Part shown: positions 1-6,702 of the stretch, in pieces
How the letters are laid out: every line of letters starts with the position of its first letter
Numbering within the stretch: the stretch's first letter is position 1
Origin: Zoogloeaceae bacterium
GTDB lineage: Bacteria; Pseudomonadota; Gammaproteobacteria; Burkholderiales; Rhodocyclaceae
Length of the DNA: 7,739 bases
Direction of reading: 5' to 3'
Assembly (NCBI GenBank): GCA_031281985.1
Contig: JAITEO010000138.1
Coordinates: 1-7,739, forward strand
Program-made: the position numbers and the translations under genes
Notes under the pieces: model-generated
Seen by the model: the letters and a program-made list of their open reading frames with translations, nothing else
Told to the model about the DNA's origin: nothing
The model's database searches: none

Positions 1-38
1 TGTTGTTCGGGTTTCGTTGTTCATCGTGTTTTTTTGTC

Positions 39-45
39 AAAGAGG
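39..45 (+). promoter_or_regulatory. Ribosome binding site of yqjD
   Basis: AAAGAGG sits 6 nt before the ATG at 52. It decides the start in favour of 52 over the in-frame TTG at 34. Confidence 0.7.
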
Positions 46-51
46 TTTCCC

Positions 52-366
52 ATGTCACAAACTGTTCCTGTCTCCCATAAAGACAAACTGGTCACCGATC
101 TGAAAGCCGTGGTTGCGGATGCGGAAGATATTTTGAAGAGTACCGCCGATATCGCGGGCGAGAAGGTGGCGAGCGCGCGGCAGAAAATCGAGGCGCGCTT
201 GAAAGACGCCAGGCTGCGTCTGGAAGACGCGGAAGCGGTACTGGTCGACAAGACCCGCGCCTGCGCCCGCGCCACGGACGATTTTGTACACGAGGAGCCG
301 TGGAAGGCCGTGGGTGTGGCGGCTTTCCTGGGGCTGACGCTGGGCGTCCTGATCGGCCGCCGCTGA
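52..366 (+). CDS. yqjD: YqjD/ElaB-family (DUF883) membrane-anchored protein
   Basis: This is a 104-residue protein with the DUF883 layout: a long charged amphipathic helix (about residues 10-78, rich in A, E, K, R and D, coiled-coil-like), then a PW motif at 83-84, and a single C-terminal membrane segment (about 85-101) ending in GRR. E. coli YqjD and ElaB have this tail-anchored form; they sit in the inner membrane and bind ribosomes in stationary phase. That role is family knowledge, not shown here. I chose the ATG at 52 because AAAGAGG at 39-45 lies 6 nt upstream; an in-frame TTG at 34 would place that ribosome site inside the gene. It is the first gene of a yqjD-yqjE-yqjK operon, with yqjE only 3 nt downstream. 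Only 51 bases lie upstream, too few to call a promoter. Confidence 0.9.
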   Translation: MSQTVPVSHKDKLVTDLKAVVADAEDILKSTADIAGEKVASARQKIEARLKDARLRLEDAEAVLVDKTRACARATDDFVHEEPWKAVGVAAFLGLTLGVLIGRR

Positions 367-369
367 TTC

Positions 370-783
370 ATGCGCGATAAACCTGGGGTTTTCCAGACGC
401 TCAAGCGCCTGCTGCGCGATCTGCTGGAAATCGGACAGACACGTCTGGCATTGCTTGCCAATGAGGCGGAAGAAGAAAGAATCCGCCTCATCCGCGTTTT
501 TGCCCTGTGCATCCTGGCGATCTTCTGCCTGGGCGTTGGCGTGGTGTCGCTGTGCGCGTTCCTGATCCTGCTGTTCTGGGAAAGCCGCCTGTTGCTGCTG
601 GGCGCAAGCTGCGTGGTGTTTTTGGCGCTGGCGTTCCTCCTGGGTTGGCGATGCCGCGCCAGTTTGCGCTACGGCCTTCCGTTTGCCGCGACGCTGGCGG
701 AATTGCAGCACGACATCGCCAGCCTGCGCGATGGACGCGCCAGCAAAACCGGAAACGCGCAGGATGAATCCCCGTCTGCTTGA
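370..783 (+). CDS. yqjE: YqjE-family (DUF1469, holin-X-like) integral membrane protein
   Basis: This is a 137-residue protein. A basic, amphipathic N-terminus (1-40, including the family-typical LLEIGQTRLALLANEAEEE stretch at 18-36) is followed by two membrane helices, about 41-69 and 73-92, and a hydrophilic tail containing a short helix. This is the layout of the YqjE/DUF1469 family, often labelled phage holin family, although these are chromosomal genes of unknown biochemical role. The ATG at 370 is 3 nt after the yqjD stop. There is no clear Shine-Dalgarno sequence, so translation probably depends on coupling to yqjD. Its 3' end overlaps yqjK by 20 nt. The family assignment is firm; the function is not known. 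Confidence 0.87.
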   Translation: MRDKPGVFQTLKRLLRDLLEIGQTRLALLANEAEEERIRLIRVFALCILAIFCLGVGVVSLCAFLILLFWESRLLLLGASCVVFLALAFLLGWRCRASLRYGLPFAATLAELQHDIASLRDGRASKTGNAQDESPSA

Positions 784-1072
784 ACTGCGCGAAGAGCGCG
801 GCCTGCTGCGCGCGCGTTGCGCCGAACAGCGGCGCGCGCTGACGCAACACACCTTTGCCCTGGAACAGGTCTGCATGCTGGCAGACAAGGTGAAGGCCGG
901 AAGGGATTGGCTCAAACGGCATCCATTGCTGGTGGGCGGCGCGGCGGCACTGCTGGTGCTCGCCAAACCCACGCGCCTGCGCTGGATCTGGCGGCTGACG
1001 CGCTGGAGCCAGAGCCTGTGGCGCGGCTGGCGCGGACTTGCTGGCCTGCTGCGCGACAAGCTGCCGTTTTAG
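764..1072 (+). CDS. yqjK: YqjK-like small membrane protein
   Basis: This is a 102-residue protein starting MNPRLLELREERGLL. An arginine- and glutamate-rich helix covers 1-50, then come a KRHP motif (51-54), a short hydrophobic segment (about 55-68) and a basic, tryptophan-rich C-terminus. This matches YqjK-like proteins, which follow yqjE in many proteobacteria. The open frame extends upstream to 683, but the ATG at 764 fits the family start, has GGAAA 8 nt upstream, and gives a 20-nt overlap with yqjE instead of about 100 nt. The function is unknown; by context it may act with YqjD and YqjE at the inner membrane. A hairpin and a strong terminator follow the TAG stop. Confidence 0.8.
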   Translation: MNPRLLELREERGLLRARCAEQRRALTQHTFALEQVCMLADKVKAGRDWLKRHPLLVGGAAALLVLAKPTRLRWIWRLTRWSQSLWRGWRGLAGLLRDKLPF

Positions 1073-1079
1073 ATACCGG

Positions 1080-1109
1080 CGGCAAAAAGTAAAAATCTAC
1101 TTTTTGCCG
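1080..1109. repeat. Hairpin C: third copy of the CAAAAAGT-type palindrome
   Basis: A 12-bp perfect stem (1080-1091 with 1098-1109) encloses a 6-nt AAAATC loop, starting 8 nt after the yqjK stop. The core CAAAAAGTA/TACTTTTTG is the same hairpin seen at 6568-6591 and, with a changed closing pair, at 1358-1381. The flanking CCGG is also shared. Here the second hairpin of the pair is absent and a classic terminator follows instead. Confidence 0.75.
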
Positions 1110-1120
1110 GTTCAGATCAG

Positions 1121-1153
1121 CAAAAAAGGGCAAGCGAAGCTTGCCCTTTTTTG
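1121..1153. terminator. Bidirectional intrinsic terminator between the convergent operons
   Basis: A 15-bp perfect stem (1121-1135 with 1139-1153) has a GAA loop, a GC-rich upper stem (GGGCAAGC/GCTTGCCC), and an A6 tract on one side paired with a T6 tract on the other. It can therefore end transcription from either strand: yqjDEK from the left and any read-through from lnt on the right. Confidence 0.85.
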
Positions 1154-1181
1154 GGTAAAGGCAAGGAAACCCTACTACCAT

Positions 1182-1281
1182 CTGCACGTTCCTGTAGGGG
1201 CGCGCTGCGCGCGCCCGTTGGCCGTTACGCGGTATTGACGGTTTGCGGGCGCACGCAGTGCGCCCCTACGAAACCGTGCAG
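1182..1281. repeat. REP/REPIN-like inverted repeat pair
   Basis: Two 36-nt arms (1182-1217 and 1246-1281) face each other across a 28-nt loop. The outer 7 bp (CTGCACG/CGTGCAG) match perfectly, then there is a 5-nt unpaired gap. The inner 24 nt, starting GTAGGGGCGC in the left arm, match at 22 positions. Each inner arm is itself near-palindromic. Paired, individually palindromic GC-rich units of this size resemble REPIN elements. No gene lies in it. Confidence 0.7.
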
Positions 1282-1310
1282 CCCGCGCTGGTTTTTCCTT
1301 GGGTTTACAC

Positions 1311-1383
1311 GGTTTGAAGCCAGGCTTTGCCTGGTTTCAAACCCCAAATCAACCCGGCAAAAAGTGGTTTTTCACTTTTTGAC
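1311..1383 (-). repeat. Paired-hairpin intergenic element, copy A (overlaps lnt 3' end)
   Basis: Read on the - strand from 1383 to 1311, this 73-nt unit has two hairpins. The first is CAAAAAGTG/CACTTTTTG (1381-1373 with 1366-1358, 6-nt loop). The second is a 15-bp stem with a 3-nt loop (1343-1329 with 1325-1311, one G-U type mismatch). It matches the + strand of 6566-6637 at about 65 of 73 positions by hand alignment. Its first bases encode the last three codons and the stop of lnt. It may end lnt transcription, but there is no T-run of the usual kind after the second stem. Confidence 0.8.
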
Positions 1384-2892
1384 GCGCCGCATGATGAGGT
1401 AAAGAGTCAGCAGGATCAGGGACGCTACGCCGAAGTCTCCCCAGAGAATATAGGGCGTCATGCCTGTGTGGCCGCGCACGGTGGCCGTCAGGGCGCCGAT
1501 GGTGAATTGCGGCAGCACGTCCTGCACCTCGCCGTCGGGCGTGATGACGGCGGTCATGCCGGTATTGGTGGCGCGCAGCATGGTGCGTCCGGTTTCCAGC
1601 GCGCGCATGCGGGCAATTTGCAGGTGTTGGCTCTGCGCCAGCGAGCGCCCGAACCAGGCGGTATTGGACATGTTGACCAGCAGGGTCGCCTCTGGCAGCG
1701 GCGCGGAAAGCGTGTGTCCGAACAAATCCTCGTAGCAGATATTGACGGCAACTTTCTGTCCCGACAGTTCGAGCGGCGGTTGTCGCACCGGACCGCTGCT
1801 GAAGCTGGCCATGGGGATATTCAGCAGCCAGTCGAAGCCAAAAGGCGCGTATTCCCCAAACGGCACCAGATGCGCCTTGGAATAGACCTGGCTGGGCGCA
1901 ACGCCCAGGCTGACGGCGCTGTTCCAGTAGGTTTTCATGTCCGCGCGCGTCAGCACGCCCATCACCAGGTTGCCGTTCTCGCGCATCACCAGCGATTTCA
2001 GTTCGCGCAGGTAGTCCTTGTCGATGTTGTCATAGAAGACGGGGATTGCGGTTTCCGGCAGCACGGTGAGTTGCGCGGGGTGTTGCGCGATCAGATCGCG
2101 GTACAGGTTCAGGGTGTAGAGGAATTTTTCCGGACGCCATTTTTGTCCCTGCGCGATGTTTCCCTGGATCAGCGCCACGCGAATCGGATCGCCCACGGGG
2201 GTCGTCCAGGCGTAATGACGCAATCCCCAGCCCGACAGCAGGACGAGCAGCGCGGCAATCCAGGGCCAGGGACGTTGGCGCGAACCGCAGACGATCCACG
2301 CGGAAACCAGGGCGGTGAAAAAGGAGACGCCATAGACGCCCAGGATGGGCGCAAACCCAGCCAGCGGACTGGGCGGCGTTTGCGAGTAGCCCAGCGCCAG
2401 CCAGGGAAAGCCGGTAAACAGCCAGCCGCGGAGTAAATCGATGCTTGCCCAGAGCAAGGCGAAAAAGAGCGCCTGACGTCCCGGCGTTTCCGGCATGTAG
2501 TGGCGGAAGATGCCGCCCAGCATCGGGTGTCCCATGGCAAGGATGAAGCAGAGCAACAGCGTGGGCAGCGCCGCCATGACCATGGAAAACCCGCCATAGA
2601 CGTACATGCTCACATATACCCAGGAGACGCCCGCAAGAAAAAGCCCCAGTCCGAACAGGGTCACTCGCCACGCGGCCTGACGCCAATCGGGCGCGCGGCG
2701 CAGCAGATGAAACAGCAAGGCGAGCAGAAAGGGCATGAGCCAGAAATGTTCCAGCGGCGCGAAACTCAACACGCCGAGCGCGCCCGCCAGCGCGCAAAGC
2801 AACAGCGCCGGACGCCCTTGTTGCAGGCGGGCAAGGAAGGCGCATATCCAGGAAGGCAACGGGGAAAAGCTACAAGGAGTGGGGTTCTTCAA
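1372..2892 (-). CDS. lnt: Apolipoprotein N-acyltransferase
   Basis: Lnt moves an acyl chain from phospholipid to the amino group of the diacylglyceryl-cysteine of lipoproteins, the last step of lipoprotein maturation at the periplasmic face of the inner membrane. Counting from the TTG at 2892, the 506-residue protein (family about 510) has N-terminal membrane helices up to about residue 222, then a nitrilase-like domain. Catalytic residues are visible: E280 (LPETAIP), K339 (YSKAHLVPFGEY) and C386 (NICYED). A C-terminal membrane segment (about 479-500) ends in RRVKK. The start is uncertain: no ATG fits at the expected place. TTG 2892 leaves 16 nt after corC; other options are TTG 2859, or ATG 2952, which overlaps corC by 44 nt. 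None has a Shine-Dalgarno sequence. It is the last gene of the miaB-phoH-ybeY-corC-lnt operon. Confidence 0.93.
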   Translation of the reverse strand: MKNPTPCSFSPLPSWICAFLARLQQGRPALLLCALAGALGVLSFAPLEHFWLMPFLLALLFHLLRRAPDWRQAAWRVTLFGLGLFLAGVSWVYVSMYVYGGFSMVMAALPTLLLCFILAMGHPMLGGIFRHYMPETPGRQALFFALLWASIDLLRGWLFTGFPWLALGYSQTPPSPLAGFAPILGVYGVSFFTALVSAWIVCGSRQRPWPWIAALLVLLSGWGLRHYAWTTPVGDPIRVALIQGNIAQGQKWRPEKFLYTLNLYRDLIAQHPAQLTVLPETAIPVFYDNIDKDYLRELKSLVMRENGNLVMGVLTRADMKTYWNSAVSLGVAPSQVYSKAHLVPFGEYAPFGFDWLLNIPMASFSSGPVRQPPLELSGQKVAVNICYEDLFGHTLSAPLPEATLLVNMSNTAWFGRSLAQSQHLQIARMRALETGRTMLRATNTGMTAVITPDGEVQDVLPQFTIGALTATVRGHTGMTPYILWGDFGVASLILLTLYLIMRRVKK

Positions 2893-2908
2893 TGTCGTGG
2901 GCGCCAGG

Positions 2909-3793
2909 TTATGAGGAGGTGGGAGATTCGGTATCGGGCGTTTGCGCCGCATCGCGCGTTGTCGCGTTCGCGTCGGCGGCATCTGTCGGCAGGCGGTCGA
3001 CCACCAGGGTATATAGGCGGCGACTGTCGGCGCGCAGGACGAGAAAGCGCAGGCCGCCGATAGCCACCTGTTCGTTGCGCCGGGGCACACGTCCCAGGTG
3101 GCGCAGGATCAGGCCGCCGATGGTATCGCAATCCTCGTCGGAAAAGCGCGTGCCGAACGCGGCGTTGAAATCCTCGATTTCGGTCTGCGCCTTGACGCGA
3201 TAGCGTCCGGCGGTATCCTGGCGGATGTTGTCGTGCGCCTCGTCGAAATCGTATTCATCCTCGATGTCGCCGACGATTTGTTCCAGCACGTCCTCGATCG
3301 TCACCAGTCCGGCGACGCCGCCGTATTCATCGACGACGATGGCCATGTGATTGCGCGAGACGCGAAACTCCCGCAGCAGCACGTTCAGGCGCTTGGATTC
3401 GGGGATGAACACCGCCGGGCGCAGCCAGTCGCGCAGGTTGAATTCCGCCTCCGCCTGCATCCGCAGCAGATCCTTGGCAAGCAGTATGCCCTGCACGTTG
3501 TCGCGATCGCCATCGACCACGGGAAACCGCGAATGCGCGGTTTCCAGGACAAAGGGGAGAATTTCCGCCATTGGTGCGCGAATGTCGATGGCATCCATCT
3601 GGGCGCGCGGAATCAATACGTCCGTCACCCGTGTTTCCGAAGCCGCCAGCGCGCCCTCGATGATGGAGAGCGCGTCCGCGTCCATGAGGTTTCTTTCGAA
3701 GGCGGAATGCAGGAGCAGCAGCACCTGTTCGCGATCTTCGGGTTCGCGCAACAACAGGGAGGAAAGCCGCTCGAATAAGCCGGGTATGCTCAT
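2909..3793 (-). CDS. corC: CorC/HlyC family CBS-domain protein (YbeX)
   Basis: This is a 294-residue soluble protein. The N-terminal helical part (1-50) includes LLHSAFERNLMDADALSIIEGAL. Two CBS domains follow, about 57-115 (RVTDVLIPR...SRFPVVDGDRDNVQGILLAKD) and 124-182 (AIVVDEYGGVAGLVTIEDVL). The CorC_HlyC domain, about 193-270, contains DTIGGLIL and GRVPRRNE. The last 24 residues are a low-complexity tail. CBS domains usually bind adenine nucleotides; the family is tied to Mg/Co efflux and, in E. coli, to ribosome-related phenotypes beside ybeY. The ATG at 3793 is 17 nt after the ybeY stop, with GAAAAG close upstream. The gene lacks the N-terminal DUF21 membrane domain of larger relatives, as expected for the YbeX form. 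Confidence 0.93.
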   Translation of the reverse strand: MSIPGLFERLSSLLLREPEDREQVLLLLHSAFERNLMDADALSIIEGALAASETRVTDVLIPRAQMDAIDIRAPMAEILPFVLETAHSRFPVVDGDRDNVQGILLAKDLLRMQAEAEFNLRDWLRPAVFIPESKRLNVLLREFRVSRNHMAIVVDEYGGVAGLVTIEDVLEQIVGDIEDEYDFDEAHDNIRQDTAGRYRVKAQTEIEDFNAAFGTRFSDEDCDTIGGLILRHLGRVPRRNEQVAIGGLRFLVLRADSRRLYTLVVDRLPTDAADANATTRDAAQTPDTESPTSS

Positions 3794-3810
3794 AATCTTT
3801 TCGCATCCAG

Positions 3811-4245
3811 TCAGAGATAGGGATCAGGATAGCCCAGAATGGCAAGAATGTTGCGTTCGTGTTGTTCCATTGCGGCGGCTTCTTCCGCTTGCGCGTGATC
3901 CTGGCCTTGCAGGTGCAGCATGCCATGTACGGTGAGATGGGCGTAGTGCGCCTTTTGGGGTTTGCCCTGCTTTTCGGCTTCGCGGGCGACAACGGCGGGA
4001 CAGAGCACCAGATCGCCGCAAAGCCCGGGTTCGGTTGCGTAGGGAAAGGAGAGCACATTGGTGGCGTAGTCCTTGCCGCGATAGTCGCGGTTCAGTTGCC
4101 TGCCTTCCTCCGGCGTGACCAGGCGGATGGTCAATGTGCCGCCGCCCGCGTGGGCTGCCCGCGCCCAGGTGAAGAACTCCTGGCGCGTCGGCAATCCGGC
4201 GCGCGCGCAGGCGTACTGCACGCTGAGGTTCAGGCGGCGGCTCAC
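3811..4245 (-). CDS. ybeY: Endoribonuclease YbeY (rRNA maturation RNase)
   Basis: YbeY is a zinc-dependent single-strand endoribonuclease needed for 16S rRNA 3' processing and 70S quality control. The 144-residue protein carries the signature [11 protein letters not shown], with metal ligands H107, H111 and H117, preceded by the conserved [21 protein letters not shown] segment (39-59) and ATNVLSFPY (61-69). It ends with the family's [23 protein letters not shown]. The start is GTG at 4245, overlapping the phoH stop in a GTGA arrangement, with GAGAG 5 nt upstream; this points to translational coupling with phoH. Length and motifs are complete. An alternative frame opening at 4306 is a shadow, not an extension. 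Confidence 0.95.
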   Translation of the reverse strand: MSRRLNLSVQYACARAGLPTRQEFFTWARAAHAGGGTLTIRLVTPEEGRQLNRDYRGKDYATNVLSFPYATEPGLCGDLVLCPAVVAREAEKQGKPQKAHYAHLTVHGMLHLQGQDHAQAEEAAAMEQHERNILAILGYPDPYL

Positions 4246-5225
4246 GCTTGCTCTCGCCGTTCATAGGCGGCGACGATGCGCGCCACCAGGGGATGGCGCA
4301 CCACATCCTCCTTCAGGAAGCGGGTGAAGGCGATGCCGCGCACTTCGCCAAGGATTTCCGCCGCTTCCGCCAGTCCGCTTTTTTGTCCGCGGGGCAAATC
4401 GACCTGCGAGGGATCGCCGGTGATGACGGCGCGCGCGCCAATGCCGATGCGCGTCAAGAACATCTTCATCTGTTCCGGCGTGGTGTTCTGCGCTTCATCG
4501 AGAATAACGAAGGCATGGTTCAAGGTACGCCCGCGCATAAAAGCGAGTGGGGCGATTTCCAGCACGCCTTTTTCGTAGAGACGGGTGACGCGCTCGAAGC
4601 CCATCAAATCGTACAGGGCGTCGTAGAGCGGACGCAGGTAAGGGTCGACCTTCTGCGCCAGATCGCCGGGCAAAAAACCCAGACGCTCGCCCGCTTCCAC
4701 CGCCGGACGGGTAAGGATGATGCGCTCGACCAGATCGCGCTCCAGGGCATCCACGGCAGAAGCGACGGCAAGATAGGTCTTGCCGGTGCCCGCAGGCCCC
4801 ATGCCGAAGATGATGTCATGCGTCTGGATATGTTGCAGATATTCGATCTGGCGCGGCGTGCGCCCATGCAGTCCGGCCTTGCGGGTGAGCAGTTGTGGGC
4901 CATCCGGCGAATCGGGAACACGCGCCGCTTCCGGCTTCGCCTCGCGGGCAAGGGAAGCGTTGCGCAGTTCGACCAACCCCAACTGAATGGCGTCGATACT
5001 CAACGGCTCGATGGCCTGTTGATAAAACATTTCCAGCGCCGCCATCGCTTCCGCCGCCGCCTTGCCCTCGATGGCAAAGCATTCGCCGCGCCGGGAAATG
5101 CGCACATCCAGCGCGCTTTCGAGCTGGCGCAGGTTTTCATCCAGCGGGCCGCACAATCCGGCAAGGCGCGCGTTATCCGCGGGCGAGAATTTCACGCGCT
5201 TGGGGCGCGAGGCCGGATTATTCAC
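4242..5225 (-). CDS. ybeZ: PhoH-family ATPase (YbeZ)
   Basis: This is a 327-residue PhoH-like P-loop ATPase. An N-terminal RNA-binding-like domain (about 10-100, including [21 protein letters not shown]) is followed by the ATPase domain: Walker A GPAGTGKT at 143-150, [18 protein letters not shown] at 172-189, Walker B VILDEAQN at 240-247, and GDPSQ at 270-274. In E. coli YbeZ partners YbeY, and it is thought to act in RNA and ribosome processing. The start GTG at 5225 is supported by GAGGTG 7 nt upstream and overlaps the miaB end by 8 nt. The 3' end overlaps ybeY by 4 nt. Many databases call this gene phoH or phoL. Confidence 0.95.
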   Translation of the reverse strand: MNNPASRPKRVKFSPADNARLAGLCGPLDENLRQLESALDVRISRRGECFAIEGKAAAEAMAALEMFYQQAIEPLSIDAIQLGLVELRNASLAREAKPEAARVPDSPDGPQLLTRKAGLHGRTPRQIEYLQHIQTHDIIFGMGPAGTGKTYLAVASAVDALERDLVERIILTRPAVEAGERLGFLPGDLAQKVDPYLRPLYDALYDLMGFERVTRLYEKGVLEIAPLAFMRGRTLNHAFVILDEAQNTTPEQMKMFLTRIGIGARAVITGDPSQVDLPRGQKSGLAEAAEILGEVRGIAFTRFLKEDVVRHPLVARIVAAYERREQA

Positions 5226-6552
5226 GAATCGACACCTCGCCGCGCAGGGAATGCGGCAATGCTCCGGTAATCTTCACTTCGACGAAGTGGTGGATCTGGC
5301 GCGGATTGCCGACGAAATTGACGACGCGGTTGTTGTCCGTGCGTCCGGCCAGTTCCTGCGGATTTTTCTTGGAAAAGCCTTCCACCAGCACTCGCTGGGT
5401 CGTCCCCAGCATCGCCCGCGAAATGGCCTGCGCCTGTTCGTCGATGCGCTTTTGCAGACGGGAAAGCCGCGCCGATTTCACCTCGGCGGGCGTGTCATCC
5501 GTCATTTCCGCCGCGGGCGTGCCGGGACGCGGGCTGAACAGGAAGGAGTAGGAAGTATCGAACCCCACTTCCTCGATCAGGCGCATGGTCTTCTCGAAAT
5601 CGTCCTCCGTTTCGCCGGGAAAGCCGACAATGAAATCGGAGGAAATGGCAATGTCGGGGCGGACGGCGCGCAACTTGCGCACGATGGATTTGTATTCCAG
5701 CGCCGTATAGCCGCGCTTCATCGCCGCCAATATCCGGTCCGACCCCGCCTGTACCGGCAGGTGCAGGTGTGACACCAGCTTGGGCACGCGGGCATAGACC
5801 GCCAGGAGCCTTGCCGTCATCTCGCGCGGATGCGAAGTGGTGTAGCGAATGCGCTCGATGCCGGGAACTTCGGCGACCGCTTCGATCAAGAGCGCCAGAT
5901 CGGCCTCGACATCGTCTTCCGGCAACGCGCCCCGATAGGCGTTGACGTTTTGCCCCAACAGCGTCACCTCGCGGATGCCCGCCTTGGCAAGCCGCTGGAC
6001 TTCCGCCAGCACATCGGCAAAGGGGCGGGAAATCTCGTCGCCGCGCGTATAGGGGATGATGCAGAAGGCGCAGAACTTGGAACAGCCTTCCATGACGGAA
6101 ACGAATGCCGACGCGCCCTGGATGTCGGCGGGCGGCAGGGCATCGAACTTTTCGATTTCGGGAAAGGAAATATCCACGACCGGCGCGCCGCTCGCCCGGT
6201 GTTCCGCCATGAGTTGCGGCAGACGGTGCAGGGTCTGCGGCCCGAACACCAGATCGACATAGGGCGCGCGCGTCACGATGGCACTGCCCTCCTGGCTGGC
6301 GACGCAGCCGCCCACGCCGATCACCAGCGCCGGATTTTTCTTTTTCAGATGCCGGACGCGCCCCAGGTCGTGAAATACCTTCTCCTGCGCCTTTTCGCGC
6401 ACGGAACAGGTATTGAACAGGATGATGTCCGCGTCTTCGGGCGTGGCGGTACGCACCACCGGCTCGCTGGCGGCGAGCACGTCGAACATCTTGTCGGAAT
6501 CGTATTCGTTCATCTGGCACCCGAAGGTGCGGACAAACAGCTTTTTGGGCAT
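5218..6552 (-). CDS. miaB: tRNA-2-methylthio-N6-dimethylallyladenosine synthase
   Basis: MiaB is a radical-SAM methylthiotransferase that converts i6A37 to ms2i6A37 in tRNAs reading U-initial codons. The 444-residue protein has the MTTase domain with cluster cysteines C12 ([13 protein letters not shown]), C49 (FNTCSVRE) and C83 (GGCVASQE). The radical-SAM core has CSKFCAFC, with C157, C161 and C164, followed by IIPYTRG. The C-terminal TRAM domain is about 381-443. The frame stays open to 6687, but that extra stretch is encoded by a repeat element and does not resemble Mia[21 protein letters not shown] is the family start, so I chose the ATG at 6552. No Shine-Dalgarno sequence is visible before it. 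It is the first gene of the five-gene operon, and its end overlaps phoH by 8 nt. No clear promoter was found upstream. Confidence 0.96.
   Translation of the reverse strand: MPKKLFVRTFGCQMNEYDSDKMFDVLAASEPVVRTATPEDADIILFNTCSVREKAQEKVFHDLGRVRHLKKKNPALVIGVGGCVASQEGSAIVTRAPYVDLVFGPQTLHRLPQLMAEHRASGAPVVDISFPEIEKFDALPPADIQGASAFVSVMEGCSKFCAFCIIPYTRGDEISRPFADVLAEVQRLAKAGIREVTLLGQNVNAYRGALPEDDVEADLALLIEAVAEVPGIERIRYTTSHPREMTARLLAVYARVPKLVSHLHLPVQAGSDRILAAMKRGYTALEYKSIVRKLRAVRPDIAISSDFIVGFPGETEDDFEKTMRLIEEVGFDTSYSFLFSPRPGTPAAEMTDDTPAEVKSARLSRLQKRIDEQAQAISRAMLGTTQRVLVEGFSKKNPQELAGRTDNNRVVNFVGNPRQIHHFVEVKITGALPHSLRGEVSIRE
5233..5238 (-). promoter_or_regulatory. Ribosome binding site for the GTG start of phoH/ybeZ
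   Basis: On the - strand, GAGGTG lies 7 nt before the GTG at 5225, inside the last codons of miaB. It supports the non-ATG start. Confidence 0.7.
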
Positions 6553-6565
6553 GTGTGGGGAGTAC

Positions 6566-6637
6566 GTCAAAAAGTAAAAACCTACTTTTTGCCGGGTTGT
6601 CTTGGGTTTGAAGCCAGGCAAAGCCTGGCTCCAAACC
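6566..6637 (+). repeat. Paired-hairpin intergenic element, copy B (upstream of miaB)
   Basis: This is a 72-nt unit with the same two hairpins as copy A, in opposite orientation. The first stem is CAAAAAGTA/TACTTTTTG (6568-6576 with 6583-6591, 6-nt loop). The second is a 15-bp stem with AAA loop (6605-6619 with 6623-6637, one mismatch). Its near edge is 13 nt from the miaB start codon, so it would be part of any miaB leader transcript starting upstream. It could end transcription of the hypothetical gene at 6703-7152, fold in the miaB leader, or simply be a passive repeat. Confidence 0.8.
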
Positions 6638-6647
6638 ATGTAAAACC

Positions 6648-6679
6648 AACGAAAAACCCGTCCGGCCTGGGGTTTCGTT
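6648..6679 (-). terminator. Weak terminator-like hairpin after the hypothetical gene
   Basis: Read on the - strand, AACGAAACCC (6679-6670) can pair with GGG plus TTTCGTT (6659-6648) across a 10-nt loop, with a two-base bulge in a T5 run. It starts 23 nt after the stop of the 6703-7152 gene. The stem is imperfect and the T-run lies inside it, so termination is only possible. Confidence 0.3.
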
Positions 6680-6702
6680 GCCTTCAAATCGCGTGGGTAC
6701 TT

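Noticed and set aside
55..1059. 334-residue - strand open frame opposite yqjDEK
   Set aside because: The three + strand genes match known families in the right order; the antisense frame is R- and Q-rich with no domain.
1327..2436. 369-residue + strand open frame opposite lnt
   Set aside because: Antisense to an intact Lnt with its catalytic triad, it begins inside the paired-hairpin repeat and has shadow-like composition.
4248..5270. 340-residue + strand open frame opposite phoH
   Set aside because: Antisense shadow of a complete PhoH ATPase; no domain seen.
6553..6687. N-terminal extension of miaB by 45 codons
   Set aside because: The extension is the translation of the repeat element and does not resemble the start of MiaB proteins.
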